DNA of 64,000 bases from Branchinecta lynchi. Its lineage: Eukaryota; Arthropoda; Branchiopoda; Anostraca; Branchinectidae. Shown here piece by piece: positions 1 to 12,900 of this stretch. Position 1 is the first letter of the stretch. Every line of letters begins with the position of its first letter. The stretch spans positions 14,288,202 through 14,352,201 of the forward strand of contig JAKZAP010000018.1 of NCBI GenBank assembly GCA_023053575.1, in the 5' to 3' direction. Under the pieces are notes generated by a model that saw only the letters and a list, made by a program, of their open reading frames with translations, searched no databases and was not told the origin of the DNA. The translations under genes were made by a program, and so were the position numbers.

Positions 1-875
1 CTTGTGGTCTTCATAAGTTGCAATTGAACACTTCTGAATAGCATTTGGGATAGTAATACAAAATTACAAAGATGTATCATTGGTGGTTGGCATAGATTTT
101 AAACTTTATTCAAAATGTTGAAGATTCGTCAAACGGCTTTGGGTTAAAAGACCGCTCACGCTTGTGTTGTAACATGAATAAAAATAGTTCGCCTTGTAAG
201 CCTTATCCTCGTCTTCCGTTCAACTTGAAAATCAAGTTGTACGCTCACGTATGCGCAGATTAACCACACGGAGCCTGGAGCCTGACAATGAATCCCAAGA
301 GAACTTAACCTTTGATGACTTTAGGGACACTGAACATCCTGAATGGAATTTTAGATCATCCTCGACCGGTTTTCTGCAAATTCAGTATAATATATGTTGC
401 TGTGTCTGTTGGACCAATGTAGATTTCTCGATTTAGTTTTGAGCCTACCAGGATTGCTGTAATTATTTCAGATATGGTAAAAGCTTGTAGTTGTTAAAAC
501 GCAATTAGCTGTACAGTTTATTATTACTGACAGTGCAAAGAGCTCATTCAGTTTCAGTTATTTACAAATATCTCTGCTTATCCGTTTCTCTCTTTCTTCC
601 TTGACAGTCACGTGATGGAAACGCACGCTGTGATTGGTCACGTATAACTTTTAACACACGTAATAGAACCCGTTTCTATTCATTTTTACTCCAGCAAGCC
701 TGGCAGGATGAAAGTTTTACCACAGATATTCGCGAATAGCAAGTATAATTCAGAAATTCTGCGCCTTAAACGTAAGCTTAAACGGTCCTTAATCGACGTC
801 TCTTATACATCTTTGTAATATTTCTATATTTCTGCCCAGTCACTACAAGACATACCCAAATAACCTTTTTTGCAG
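1..875 (+). other. upstream intron sequence
   Basis: No exon with usable borders and the needed phase was found. Open frames here are short and not gene-like. It is read as intron because 876 starts inside a codon. Confidence 0.4.
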
Positions 876-998
876 GTATGCCAACAGAGGAAACTTTGAG
901 AAAGCTATTGACGACTTTATGTCAGCCCTGAAGGAGAACATTGTCCATCCAAATGCGTTAAAGTATCTTGCCGAAACGCTTTGCGCTCAAGGAAAACA
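876..998 (+). CDS. TTC14-like exon a: TPR repeat
   Basis: The acceptor tttttgcag precedes G|TAT and the donor is gtaagt at 999. The exon encodes 40 full codons beginning YANRGNFEKAIDDFMSAL, a typical TPR with small residues at the helix packing positions. It begins with the third base of a codon, so at least one more coding exon lies to the left, and I could not find it in 1-875. Confidence 0.8.
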
Positions 999-3900
999 GT
1001 AAGTAGTTAAACCATATTATAGTTGCCACCAATTCTTAAGGCTCTATGTAGGCTTGGGATTAAGAGTTTTTTTTAATTTTATTTCCAGAGCATTGTCCAC
1101 ATTCGTTGTGATATGTTCACCGCAGTCCTGTAAATGTGCAATATAATTTTGTTCTACTAGAGTCACTTTGATCCTGCTGGATACGAACTTTACTCTGTGT
1201 TCATGGCACAGCTTATCAACTTGGGCAGTTAAGCAAGCTCATATCTTCCCCATGAGAAGTTTTGTGCCACTGCTCTAAGCCCGGTACTTGCCTCCTACGC
1301 GTAGATCCACCGGTTAACGCGGTGGCGGGAACGGAAATTTGTCTAGCTGTGTTGCCTTTCCGTGAGAATGCAGGGGCTTATTTCTCTGCCTGCTTATTTC
1401 TCTGCCTTGTTTTGACTAGGTTTTTTCTACTTACAACAAGATGCACAAAAATACAATATGGGGATAAGGAGGAATGATTACATGCAACTCGTGATTGAGT
1501 GCAAAAGAAACGGTAGTGACATAATCGATTTCGTATCTATGAACTTCACTCTGGTACTGCGAGATCACGATAATTATAATATTGCATTTCGCTTCGATCA
1601 GGAAAAACAAAAGAAAAAACAAATATCCTGCAAGCACTAACTTATAATAAGACCAAAGGAATTGTTGGTCATCAGATAATCATATTTTGCAGACGTGCGG
1701 TCTTTACGGACCCCATACAAATTTGATTCAAAAATATCCCTGCCATCCAAAAAAAACAGGTTCAGTATGTCTCCATACCTATCATATCAAAGCTCATCTT
1801 TAGATAAAACCTTCACTTTCTATTTTCCCGCATTTCGGGTGAACTATTTATTTGATGAGAAAATCGTATCACACTTGCATTGCACTCGCAGTTTGAGACC
1901 GCTTATATTACACAACTTAGAGAATACACAGTTTATCCCTTGCATATCAGGTTACACTGTTATGGTCCTTTTACACACTGCGAAAAATCCGAGCGTATTT
2001 TGAAATCCGAGCGTATTTTACGCACGTTTTGACCTTGAAAACATCTTTAGCAATACGGACGTATTTGAGAAATCGGTCCGTTTTGTATCTAAATACGTCC
2101 GTGTTGCTAGAAATCTTTTCAAGCTCAAAACTTGCGTAAAATACGGTCGGATTTCAGAATACGCTCGGATTTTACGCAGTGTGTAAACCCACCATTAGCT
2201 CCTAGTTCACGTTTCCCACTGCGAAGTTCCGCCGGTTTCCGTAAGTGTCGCATGGTTGTGGCTCTCCGGTGTCGCGCGCTGTGTCCCAAAAATAAATTGA
2301 GCTTGCTTAACTGCCTAGGCTGATAAGCTGTGGTTCATAGTTAGGAAATTGGGCTGACAACCTAACTAGCACTACTGATGCTGTTTAAAGATTTCTGATT
2401 ACAGATTCTGTTCTTTAAACAACATCGGTAGCGCTAGTTAGGTTTTCAGCCAAATACATCCCAATACATCTATCGACTTAATTTTTTTATTCTTTGTTAC
2501 AGATGTGAAGACGACAACAACATCGACGACGCTCTCACGTCTTACCAGCGTTGTTTAGCCATAGTACCCGGCCACACCGAAGCCAGAGAAGCAATTATGA
2601 CGATAATTCCCTTTAAGCGAAAGCAACTTGTTGGATTTGAACTTGTTCCGCTTCCATCAGATGATCCCTACGAAAGTATCAAACTGAAGCTAATCAAGAT
2701 TAACAACGAGGCCTCGTCGTGAGTTTCGCTGGCAGTTCTGTCTCTCTCGTTCAGTTGATTTTATAACAGATTTGCCTCTGAACAATCCAGGACGTATTTG
2801 TGAAATTACGTCAGTGTATGAAAATGGATTTGCTCATTGGAGGGTATGGATATGTCGAATGTCGGCCGATATGACATGAAGGGAAAGCATGCCCACCATT
2901 AGCTTACCAGAAGTTTGAATCGCCTATACACCAGTTTCCGCTTGCGTGTGATCTTTTTTCGCGGTCTTTACACTAATATCATAGCTGAAAAAAGCATGGG
3001 CAACCTTGTTTGGATCCTTAATCCCTCAAGCAAGATCATGTTTCATTCATCTGGTCGTTCCTAGGCGATCTAAGGGGTTCTTATTTTGCAGCAATGCGAG
3101 ACCCATGGATTCTGATCAGAGCGATGGAGAAGATGAACATAAACCGGTGGAACAACCCAGGTTAGTTGTGACGCTGTCTTTGTTACTGCTTTCTTTGAAT
3201 AGCCCCTGCAGATTAACCCCATTTAGTTTTTTGTATCTCCTTTTTTGGCACCCATTTAGCCCCTGTGGAGCGAAATAAATATCTCGTACAGACGGGCATA
3301 GACTTTGCAACGGATATTTATGCGGCTGAAAATACTCTCTTTGTTTTATTGGCTACCAAAGCCGTTTTGTTAACGTAGTTGGACGACTTTCCTAAATAGC
3401 CGATTCTCCTCTTCCTTTTAGGCAAAGAAGCAGGGAAGAATCCCTCTCCCCTTTCTCCCGAAAAATGGCAACCATCGATTCATCCTTCGACAATCCTGAG
3501 GGTAAAAGCTTACGGCCACCTCCACCGGAAATTGCCGGGTTGAAAAACCTTGAAGACGAGTATGCCGAATTCTTAAAGGGCTTTATCAACGAACCACCAC
3601 CACCAAAGATATCGGAAACTATACCTAAGGAAGAAAAGAGAGATAGCAAAGATTTCGGCCTTGCTCCCCCGCCGCCCATCTTGAGCTTCAAGCTGGATAC
3701 GCCCGCCCCTCCACCTCCAGTTTTAAGTGGGCCACCGCCAGTGAGGATGGAACCGCCAAAGGTAAAGGACCGCGAGATTCAGCTTTGTATCGTTTATTGC
3801 CTATGGTCCTTGCTACTTGCAACCGTCAGCTCTAGTGCTGTGTAGCTATCATCTTTTCTGTTCGTCTATCGCCCTGTTTACTTTTACTTGTTCGGACAGT

Positions 3901-6900
3901 TTTACCGAGGAAACCTTCTTTTTTTCGGATCCAATCATCCTCGAGTGAGGGAGAATCCTGGATATCTTGACACAGGTAATTTGCGAACGAGTGATCAGAT
4001 TGGAGTGAAACTTGATAGGTAGTTTGAACAGGTCCCCTAAATATGCCATTTATTTGTCTAAACTGCATTTGACCACGGTGCGGGAGATGAGGGAGGGGTG
4101 GAAACTGTATGACATGCGTAGGTACCTAGCCAGTGAAGAGGTTGGGATGAAACTTCGAGGTTACAAAAATCATGGGCCCTAGATATGCCATTTTGAGTAG
4201 GGACCAAATAGGTTAAATGATTTGCATAAAACTTGGTGGGATACTTAGTCCAATGACGTTTGTCTGTCCTTAGTGCCGTGGAGGGAATTGGATGAGAATC
4301 GGAACTTTTGGTTCACAGATAGTGATTCTGACCAGGGAACCGCTTCTGGGTAAGAAGTGCTAATAGCTCGTGTTTGTATGCTGCACAGGTGGTTTCTGTA
4401 GCGCTACTGCATTTTATAATGAAGAACAGAATCCTGTTGAGTGCCTTCCGATAGGCAGGGAAAAGAAAATTTCCACCACGTCGGTTATCGATTGGGACAG
4501 GGGCTGGTGGCGTCGATGTGAAACGGTTCTTTTGACCTTCCTTATACGTAGGATTGCATTATGTTTTGCCTGACACTCTTAGCTTGACCTATTTCTACTT
4601 CCAGATCTCAGTGGCAAGCCAAGAGCGATTGACGACGGGTCCAGCCGACGTCAAGTTGGAACCATTTGAGCAGAAGCCTATCATCGACGCTTCTCCCACT
4701 CTCAGTAAACCACCGCCGGCGATAACACCGTCGACCACACCGCCGACTTTACCAATTACAGTTACACCACCGGTTAATCTGCCTCCCACTGAGCCTCATC
4801 CACACTTTGCACAGCATCCGCCGGTTGGATATGAAGTACCTCCTTTTGGGCATCAGCCCTCTCATTTATACCCAGAAACCGCTGGACCACCTCCTTTTGA
4901 CCCCAGAGCCCCGCCAGGTTTCTACCCGCCTCAGTTTGGGTACAATGAACATGGACCGGTTCCAGGTATGCTTGAATTCTCGTCTCGTAGCCTGTCGACT
5001 CTTTCTCGCCAATTAATGATCCACGAACTACCCGAAAAGTGATGGAGTATCGTAGAAGGGTCTAGTGAAGTACCTCCTCTGCGATCCCACCCCCAGGCAC
5101 CCCCGTAGCCAAATTGTATGTAATATAATCAAATATATAACTTGCCTTCCGCAATTTCGGCTTCAACAAAAGTGGATGAAATAAGTAAACGAACCTCGAA
5201 AGCATGTGTATAGTGAACCCATTAAATATCTTTTAAATGACCGATCACAAAAAAATTGACGTTACAACCGAAGTAGTTTTAGGCGAAGCTCTCTGCCGAA
5301 CACTAGAATACTATTATCATCGTTAATGCCACTTGCCATGCAGTAAAAACTGCTGCCTGTCTTAGAGCGAATCCGACAATGAGATAGGGCAATTGGCTGA
5401 CTGTTTAAAGCCTTTGATGGCCCTTCGCATTGTACGACCGGTTGGATCTTAACTGTAGCTTCCTCCCTAAACAAGACCAAAGGTTTCGATGGGATCCCAC
5501 AAATTCAATATCTGATCCAGGCAACTGGGTCTTGTCTTAGCCAGATTCAGTCATCGCCAGACTCCTTGAACATTTTTACAATTAAAATTCAGAAACAGAT
5601 TAAGGCCAGATAGCTAATCATCTGAGAAAACCAAGTGCAGACATGGATTCAGCATGTGTTTATCCCTATAAGTCTTATATGTTTTGACGAAATTTCCTGC
5701 CACTACGCCAATTTCCCGGTTTCGGCCAAACTCCAGAACTAATTGTCCGGCGAAAAAAGAAAGCTCAAAAATGAACTAAGGGTATCTTCTTTCCCCAATA
5801 ATGAACATCTAATCAACTTCAAATAAAAATTTAACTTTATAACAAATTTTCCAAATCCAGCCGTATTCCGGTCGAACTATACGTCCGGGTAAAATATGAT
5901 TGTCACACACGGATTCGGCATCCCTTCTTATCCCTAAATCGGGTTATCTAATCAACTAGAAATAAAACTTTAACTTCTACCAATTTTCCGCTTTTGGCCG
6001 GATTCCGGGCGAACTACTTGTTCGATGACAAAATGGTTTTCACCATCGTGTTCAGCATGTCTTCTGACCCCATAATCGACTATCACATTAACTGTTTCAA
6101 AATATTTTGTTTGCCCCTTAATCTGAACCCCCTCCCCCACCCCTAAATGTAGGGCTACAAAGCCCATCTACGAACTCGACTGATCCGACGACCCAACGAA
6201 TACTCAAACTTTAACTTCTAACAGTTTTCCGGTTTTGGCCGGATTCCGGGCGAATTACATGTCCGGGTAGAAAATTTTTGACAACTTTTGCGATGTCATA
6301 GGTATCCCTCCACTTACGTTTCGGGATCCCAAAAAACAGTTTTATTTGAAGTTGATTAGATGTTCGATCTAGGGGTAGGAGGACATGCTGAAGACGATGG
6401 TGAAAACTATTTTCTCGACGGACAAGTATTTAGCCCTGAATCCGGCCCAAACCGGAAAGTTTGTTAAAATTAAAAGTTTTTTTTGGAGTTGATAAGATGT
6501 TCGATTTACGGCAAGAGGACATGCTGAACACTTGTGTGAAAACAACTTTCTACCAGGACATGTAGTTCGCCCGGAATCCGGCCAAAACCGGAAAACTGTT
6601 AGAAGTTAAAGTTTTATTTCTAGTTTATCAGATATGGGATTTAGGGGTAAGAAGCTTGTTTTCTGACCCCATAATCGACTATCACATTAGCTGTTTCAAA
6701 ATATTTTTTTCACACAGCTGAATCCCTGTGTGACAACCATATTTTACCCGGACATATAGTTCGACCGGAATCCGACTGGAATCGGAAAATTTGTTACAAG
6801 CTAAATTTCTATTTGAAGTTGATTAGATGTTTATTATTTGGGAAAGAAGATACCCTGAGTTCGTTTTTGAGCTTTCTTTTTTCGCCGGACAAGTAGTTCT

Positions 6901-9900
6901 GGAGTTCGGCCGAAACCGGGAAATTGGCAGAAGTGGCAGGAAGTTTTCGTCAAAACAGATATGACTTATATGGGTAAACACATATGCTGAATCCATATCT
7001 GAACTTGGTTTTCTCAGATGATATGCTATTTGGCCTTAATCTGTTTCTGAATTTGAATTGTAATTGTAAGAGGTGTCACGCACGGGTTGATAACACCCAT
7101 CCCCCCCAAATACGTCGTCCCGACGATAACAAAGAAAAGATTTTTCGATTTTGCGATTTTTCATAAAGTACTTAAATAAAAAATATGTTGGTAGAAATGA
7201 CCTGTCATACATTTTGGCTGGTGATGCCTCTGCTGATAATACTAGGGTTTCGGCAATCAAACTTCGGTGAGGCGAGATTTTGAAGCTACAGACTAAACCA
7301 ATTTTGGTTCCTTCACGTACCCTTTGCAAGGGTTTCGCGTACCCCTTGGGGTACGCCTACCACCGGTTGGGAACCAATAGCTTAAAGTACCTGTCTTACC
7401 TATGATAAATACGCAACCTACTTCCGTAATCACAACTTCTATTTCTAACCCGGAGACCCCAATTTCGTACGGTGCATTCTAATCCCTCTAACAGAACCAC
7501 GCTGACTTTCCCACTTGCCGTGTTTTGCTACCCTCGATGTGTATCACGCTGTCGACGGTGTTTCCATCAGAAAACTCGGTTATGTAAATTGTTTCTCTGT
7601 TTTAGCTCTAAGTCAGTGGGTCTCGGAAATGACTTAAAAACCAAAACCGTGGGTTATTTGTTGAAATCACAGCCTAGTTTTAAAGTATTCTTATATTTAA
7701 AATACTGTAAGGTCAAGTGTAAATGGGGCGAGGGGTCCTTTAAGCCTTATGGATTTGTTGAGTTTCTTTTGGTTTGTTTCTTTGTGGTGAAGGGGGGGGG
7801 GGTAAGACAAAAGATAAGACCAAGATCAAGTTATATATTTGATAACACTGTGAACTTAAAAATAGTATCACAGTACAGCTGTTCATTATTCAGTGATAGA
7901 TTTGCTATAGTCATGGAAGAAAAGTAAGAATCTAGGATCGCAATCTCTTTCAGTCCGGGTTTTTCTAGTTTGGGCACTTCAGCATAAGCTAGGACGATGA
8001 AACTTGGTATACAGATCAGGGACCCGACCAGATTAACTTAGAAAAAGTCACTCGCCGATTCGACCATCTGGGGGGGGGGGGGGGTAGAGGGAGGGGGAAT
8101 CTGGAATCTTGAGGTATGTATAATTTCCGAACGGATGATTGCATCTTGACGAAATTTGATATTCGGGAAGAATTCGCGTCTCAGACAACCCAGTTCAATT
8201 CCGTGTAGGATCCGGTGACTTTGGTTGGGGGGGATTGGAGGGGGAAACCCAAAATCTTGAGAAACGCGTTGAGTGCCCACTTTACTGTGTTTAAAGAATC
8301 GGGATGAAACTTGGTGAGAGGAACAAGCACAAGTCCTAGATATATCGCTGACATAACGGGACCGCATTCGGGCACTGTAGGGGGAGCTGGAGGGGTCCGG
8401 AATTCCGGCCATTGTGCGAGTTCCTGATGTACTAGCACGATGAAACTTGGCAAGCATATCAGGGACCCAAACAGCCTGACCTGAGAATAGTCTGTCTCCT
8501 ATCCCGACCATCGTGGTGGGAGTGGAGGGATGGGGAATACTGAATCTAGTTGCATGGAAAACTTTTGAACTAGCGATCGGAATTGAATGAAACTTGGCAA
8601 GTGCAAAGAGCTATCGTCTGTGATGTTCCATGTCAGTTCTGAGCCGGATCTGATACTTGTGGGGGTGGGGGAGCTGGAGGGGGCACAATAAATCTCATTA
8701 AACGGTTGGGATGGAATTTGGTGGGAAGAACAAGCATCAGCCCCAGATACGTTGTTCATAGAACCAGATCGTATAGGAGCTCCGTAGGTGTTCCCCGAAA
8801 TTCTGGTGATCATGAGTTAGGACTTGCTGGACGGGGAGAGAAAATATCAGATATAGTCAGATAGATGCCAGCTTTACATGTCCAAGTCGTATACTAAGGA
8901 CGATGAAACATGGCAGGCATATTAGCGACTCGAAAAAAGAGCCTAAAAGGACCAGAAACAATGCCCCAGGAAAACTTCCGTTCCTGGATCGTACCATTTT
9001 GTAGGTTTTGAGGGAATGGATACGGAAATTACTAACTTCTAACGGGTGGTTCGATTCCAGTGAAACCTCATAGGCGATAAGAACTGTGGCCTAGGTATGC
9101 AAAACATATGTCCGAATCACATGCGGCCATGGTTGGGGCAGTTTGATGGTGAGGGGTCGGAAACTTTGACATTCATACAAACTAAACGAATGTGCAGAAT
9201 GGGATGCAAGTTAGGCAAAACCGAGTTTATGTGGCGTAGATTAGTTATTTGGCGTCCGGACAGGGTCCGACCACGGTAGGAGGCGGGGACGGAATATGCG
9301 TCGATTCGAGTCAGACTTGATAGACGGGGAGAGAACATGTCAGGTATGCCAGGTTTACGTTTCCGAGTCGTATTCGGCCACACTGGGGGGGGGGGGGGGG
9401 AGTTGGAGGTGAGAGTCCCAGAAATTGTGTAGCTCTTATTGTGGTCACAATAGTGAAGCGATTTGAATGGAACTTGGAAAGTAGAGCGGTGATATGCCGT
9501 CGATGACATACTTCGGGGTCCGGACCGGATCCTAGCACGGTGGGCGGGGGGATGAATGAAATTTTCCGAAAAGTGCTCGGATTCAGGTGAAACTTGACAG
9601 ATGGTAAGAGAAGAACCTTGGGATGATCCGTTTATGTGTCCGAACCAGATTCAGCCGTGGTAGGGGGAGTTGCGTGATCGGTAATAGTGTGGCAGGAGTA
9701 GATTTAAACTTGAAATGTAGAAAAGTCATGTGCTCCAAACGGTCCGAGGCGATGCCAGAAATGCTCATCGAGTGAAACTACAGAACATATTATTAGGTCC
9801 TGACCTAGAGGTAAAAGGGGGTATTTTGTGACGTTCTCATCTACTTTCTTGCATCACCTACTCGTAACAAGCGCCATATGAGCTCATAGTTCTTATTTTC

Positions 9901-12900
9901 AACTGTCGTGGATATAAACTGCATAAACGCCCTCTTTAGTCTGTGTGGGCTGGTATTCGGTTACAGCTAATGTAATGCTGTGTTTGATTTCTGGTTTATG
10001 AAGTGTTTTCCAACTTGTGTTCCATCTGTTTTACATCAATGTTTTGTTGCGTACCATTTCATTAATTCACATCATTCGTTTTCTCAAAGAGAAAAAATCC
10101 ATGTTTGTTTGTGAAGACCCCTTGCTGGCTCTTTTCGTACAGCTCTAAAGAGCAAGATCGTACTAATGCAGGAACCTAGGTGAGACGGAGCAACGGGTGA
10201 AAGTGGCGTCTGTGCCCTGATTGCGCGAATATCAGTCAAGGATGTGAATCAGAACTAAAGAATATGGTTAATAATCCTAACTCTTAGCCTTTAGTCAAAA
10301 TTTAATTTTCCTTATTATCAGTGGTAATACCTTGATCCTGGAAGCTGATTTACCCATCTTTTGCCAGTGCTTGGATCGCAAATATAAGACTTAACAAGAG
10401 ATTGTTGTCAGTTTTCAATTTCTCGCCAATCTGATCCTTCCTGCGAAACTTGCGTTGTCTCCAAGAGTGTGGACCATCTATTTGTTATCTGTTAGTTGAA
10501 AGAAGCAGTGACCAATGGAATTACAGAAATTGCTGTCGCTTCGACTTTACGTGGATCCAATATCAGAGAGGAGTTCTCTATGCCTAAGTTTTCTGCATAT
10601 TCTAGTCAAATGTGGAGGACTCGTTTTATCTCACCGTAAAGCGCAATCGTGTATACCAGAGTACTCGGATTTGTATTGCTACCGCTGTGATTCCTTTCAG
10701 GTTATCCATATGGAATGCACAATGCTCGCCCGCCTCACGCGCATCATCACCGAGAGCCTCCAAGCGGGTCTTCCTACGACGATAAAGTACGAGCCTTCTT
10801 GGAACGGATAACGTAAGTTCTTAGAACATTGTAGTACTGAAAGATTTGACCCACCTCTTTCCCGCGACTACTATACATGCTTACGCCGAAAACTTCGGAT
10901 ACAGCCATGGTATATTCTATCCATCACTATTGTTTTTCGCATGTTTTTCCTTTTACCACGATCTTAGGCTTCGAAATCTTGCGGTACTTCACCACTCACA
11001 TCTTTATAGCCATTGACAAGAAAGAGTCATGACTTGAAAGTAAAGAATTGTGAGAATAAACTTAAGAGCTGGAAGTTCAAATGACACCTCCAAGGGTAGG
11101 TAGCATGCAAATCAGGTAGGCTAAGCTTCGCTCTGTCCAGGTAGTGGGGGGAAGGAAGAGCCGTCGTATACCCCCCCTCCAACTCTGGGCTGTCAAGGCA
11201 TATGATAGTCCTGTCCACCATTTCGTCCACATATCTCTACCCTGTGTGTAACAAGATTTCCAACTTTAACTGCCCCTACAGTGTCCGAGTCCGATCTTAA
11301 CCTATAACTGAACATAAGGCTTTATGACCTCACGGAAACTGTCTTCTTCCGAGTTGTAACGCTACGACGCACAGTCTAAGGGAGCTAGGAATTCAGTTGT
11401 AAGACAACCATTTACGGGACAAATAATCGTGTGCCATTGGGAAAAATGAAAATGTGTCATGTCGCTAAAACAATATCTGTACTGAGCGGTCAGGATGCAC
11501 ATTTAAAGAGGAACAGGAACTCATTTATATAAAAAAAAAAAAAAAAAATCATGGACAACTGATCATTTGCTCTTGGGGAGCATGAAAAGTTTTTTTTATC
11601 TTCGCGATATACCCATCACTTTTTGGTCGGTCTGTCCGCTGTTCTCGAGTTAGGGTACTTCCAGAAGTGCTAGGACGATGAAGCTTGGCAGGCGTATCAG
11701 GGACCCGCCCAAACGAACTTGGAAATAGTTACTTCCCCGATCCGACCACCGTGGGGTGAGTGGAGGAATAGGGAATCCGGAATCTTGAGGCATATGTAAC
11801 TTTCAAACGGGTGATCGGATCTTAATGAAACCTTATATTTGGAAAGACCTCGTGTCTCACATGCCCTATTTCAAGTCTGTATCCGATGAATATGGGGGGG
11901 GGGGGTCGGAAGGGGAACCGGAAATCTTGTGACACGCTTAAAGTTGAGCGATTGGGATGAAACTTGTTGAAGAACCAGCACAAGCCCTAGACTTAGGCTT
12001 ATAATTACCCGATCCAACCGTCGGGGGGGTGGGGGTGAGTGGAAGGATGGGGAATCCGGAATCTTGAGGCATGTATTTCTTTTGAACGGGTGATCGGATC
12101 CTAATGGAACTTGATATTTGAAAGACTTTGTGTCTCAAATGTCCGAAATGAAGTTTAGACCGGATCCCTTGAATGTGTGGGTGGGGGTGGAGGGGAGATC
12201 CGCAAATCTTGTCACACGCTTAGAGTGAAGTGATTGGGATGAAACTTGGTGGGAAGAACAAGCACAAGCCGTAGATACATGAGTGTCAGAACCGGACCGG
12301 ATTCGGGTACTGTGGGGGGAGTTGTATGGAGCGTTGGTCCGGAATTCCGGTGGTCGCGAGTTAACGTACTTCCTGATGTGCAAGGACAAAGAAACTTGAC
12401 TTGAACATTAGAGACTTGACAAGATTGGATGAGAAATTGTAACTTCCCAGATCCGACCATCCCCTAAGAGTACTCACTTTAATACTCACGAAGTAAAAGA
12501 AAGCTTTTGACGAAACATTACGTTTCATAATCCCCGAGTGTCCATGGTCTTTGTGCCACAAGGATTTTGCCTAAAAATTAATTTCTAGCATGATTAAAGT
12601 GCTAAAGTAAAATAAAAATACTTTTGACCAAACGATATATACTGATGATCCTAAAGGGCCCATGCTCATTTTTGCCTCGAGGGTTTTGATTGTAGATGAA
12701 ATTCTAGCGCCTTTAAAGTGTGCTTGTCATCACGGCCAAGTGCAAAAATAAATACTTTTTACCAAACGATACATTCTCGTGATTCCAAGGGCACGTGCTC
12801 ATTCTTGCCTCAAGGGTCTTACTTACAAATGGTCACAACAAACCCACGAATTGGCAAATTCCGACTTTCATCCTCTGGCCCAGCCTTACATGTGCCATAT

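Noticed and set aside
251..436. 61-codon open frame near the left edge as a coding exon
   Set aside because: No acceptor/donor pair gives the phase needed by exon a, and the product shows no TPR or other motif.
7472..7927. 151-codon open frame
   Set aside because: It runs across a TTAA MITE and a G-run into the fold-back arm; composition is that of the repeats.
8038..8813. Minus-strand open frames with FHP/PPP-rich products
   Set aside because: They are produced by the fold-back repeat units (aagtttcatc read as KFH) and recur in every arm of the family.
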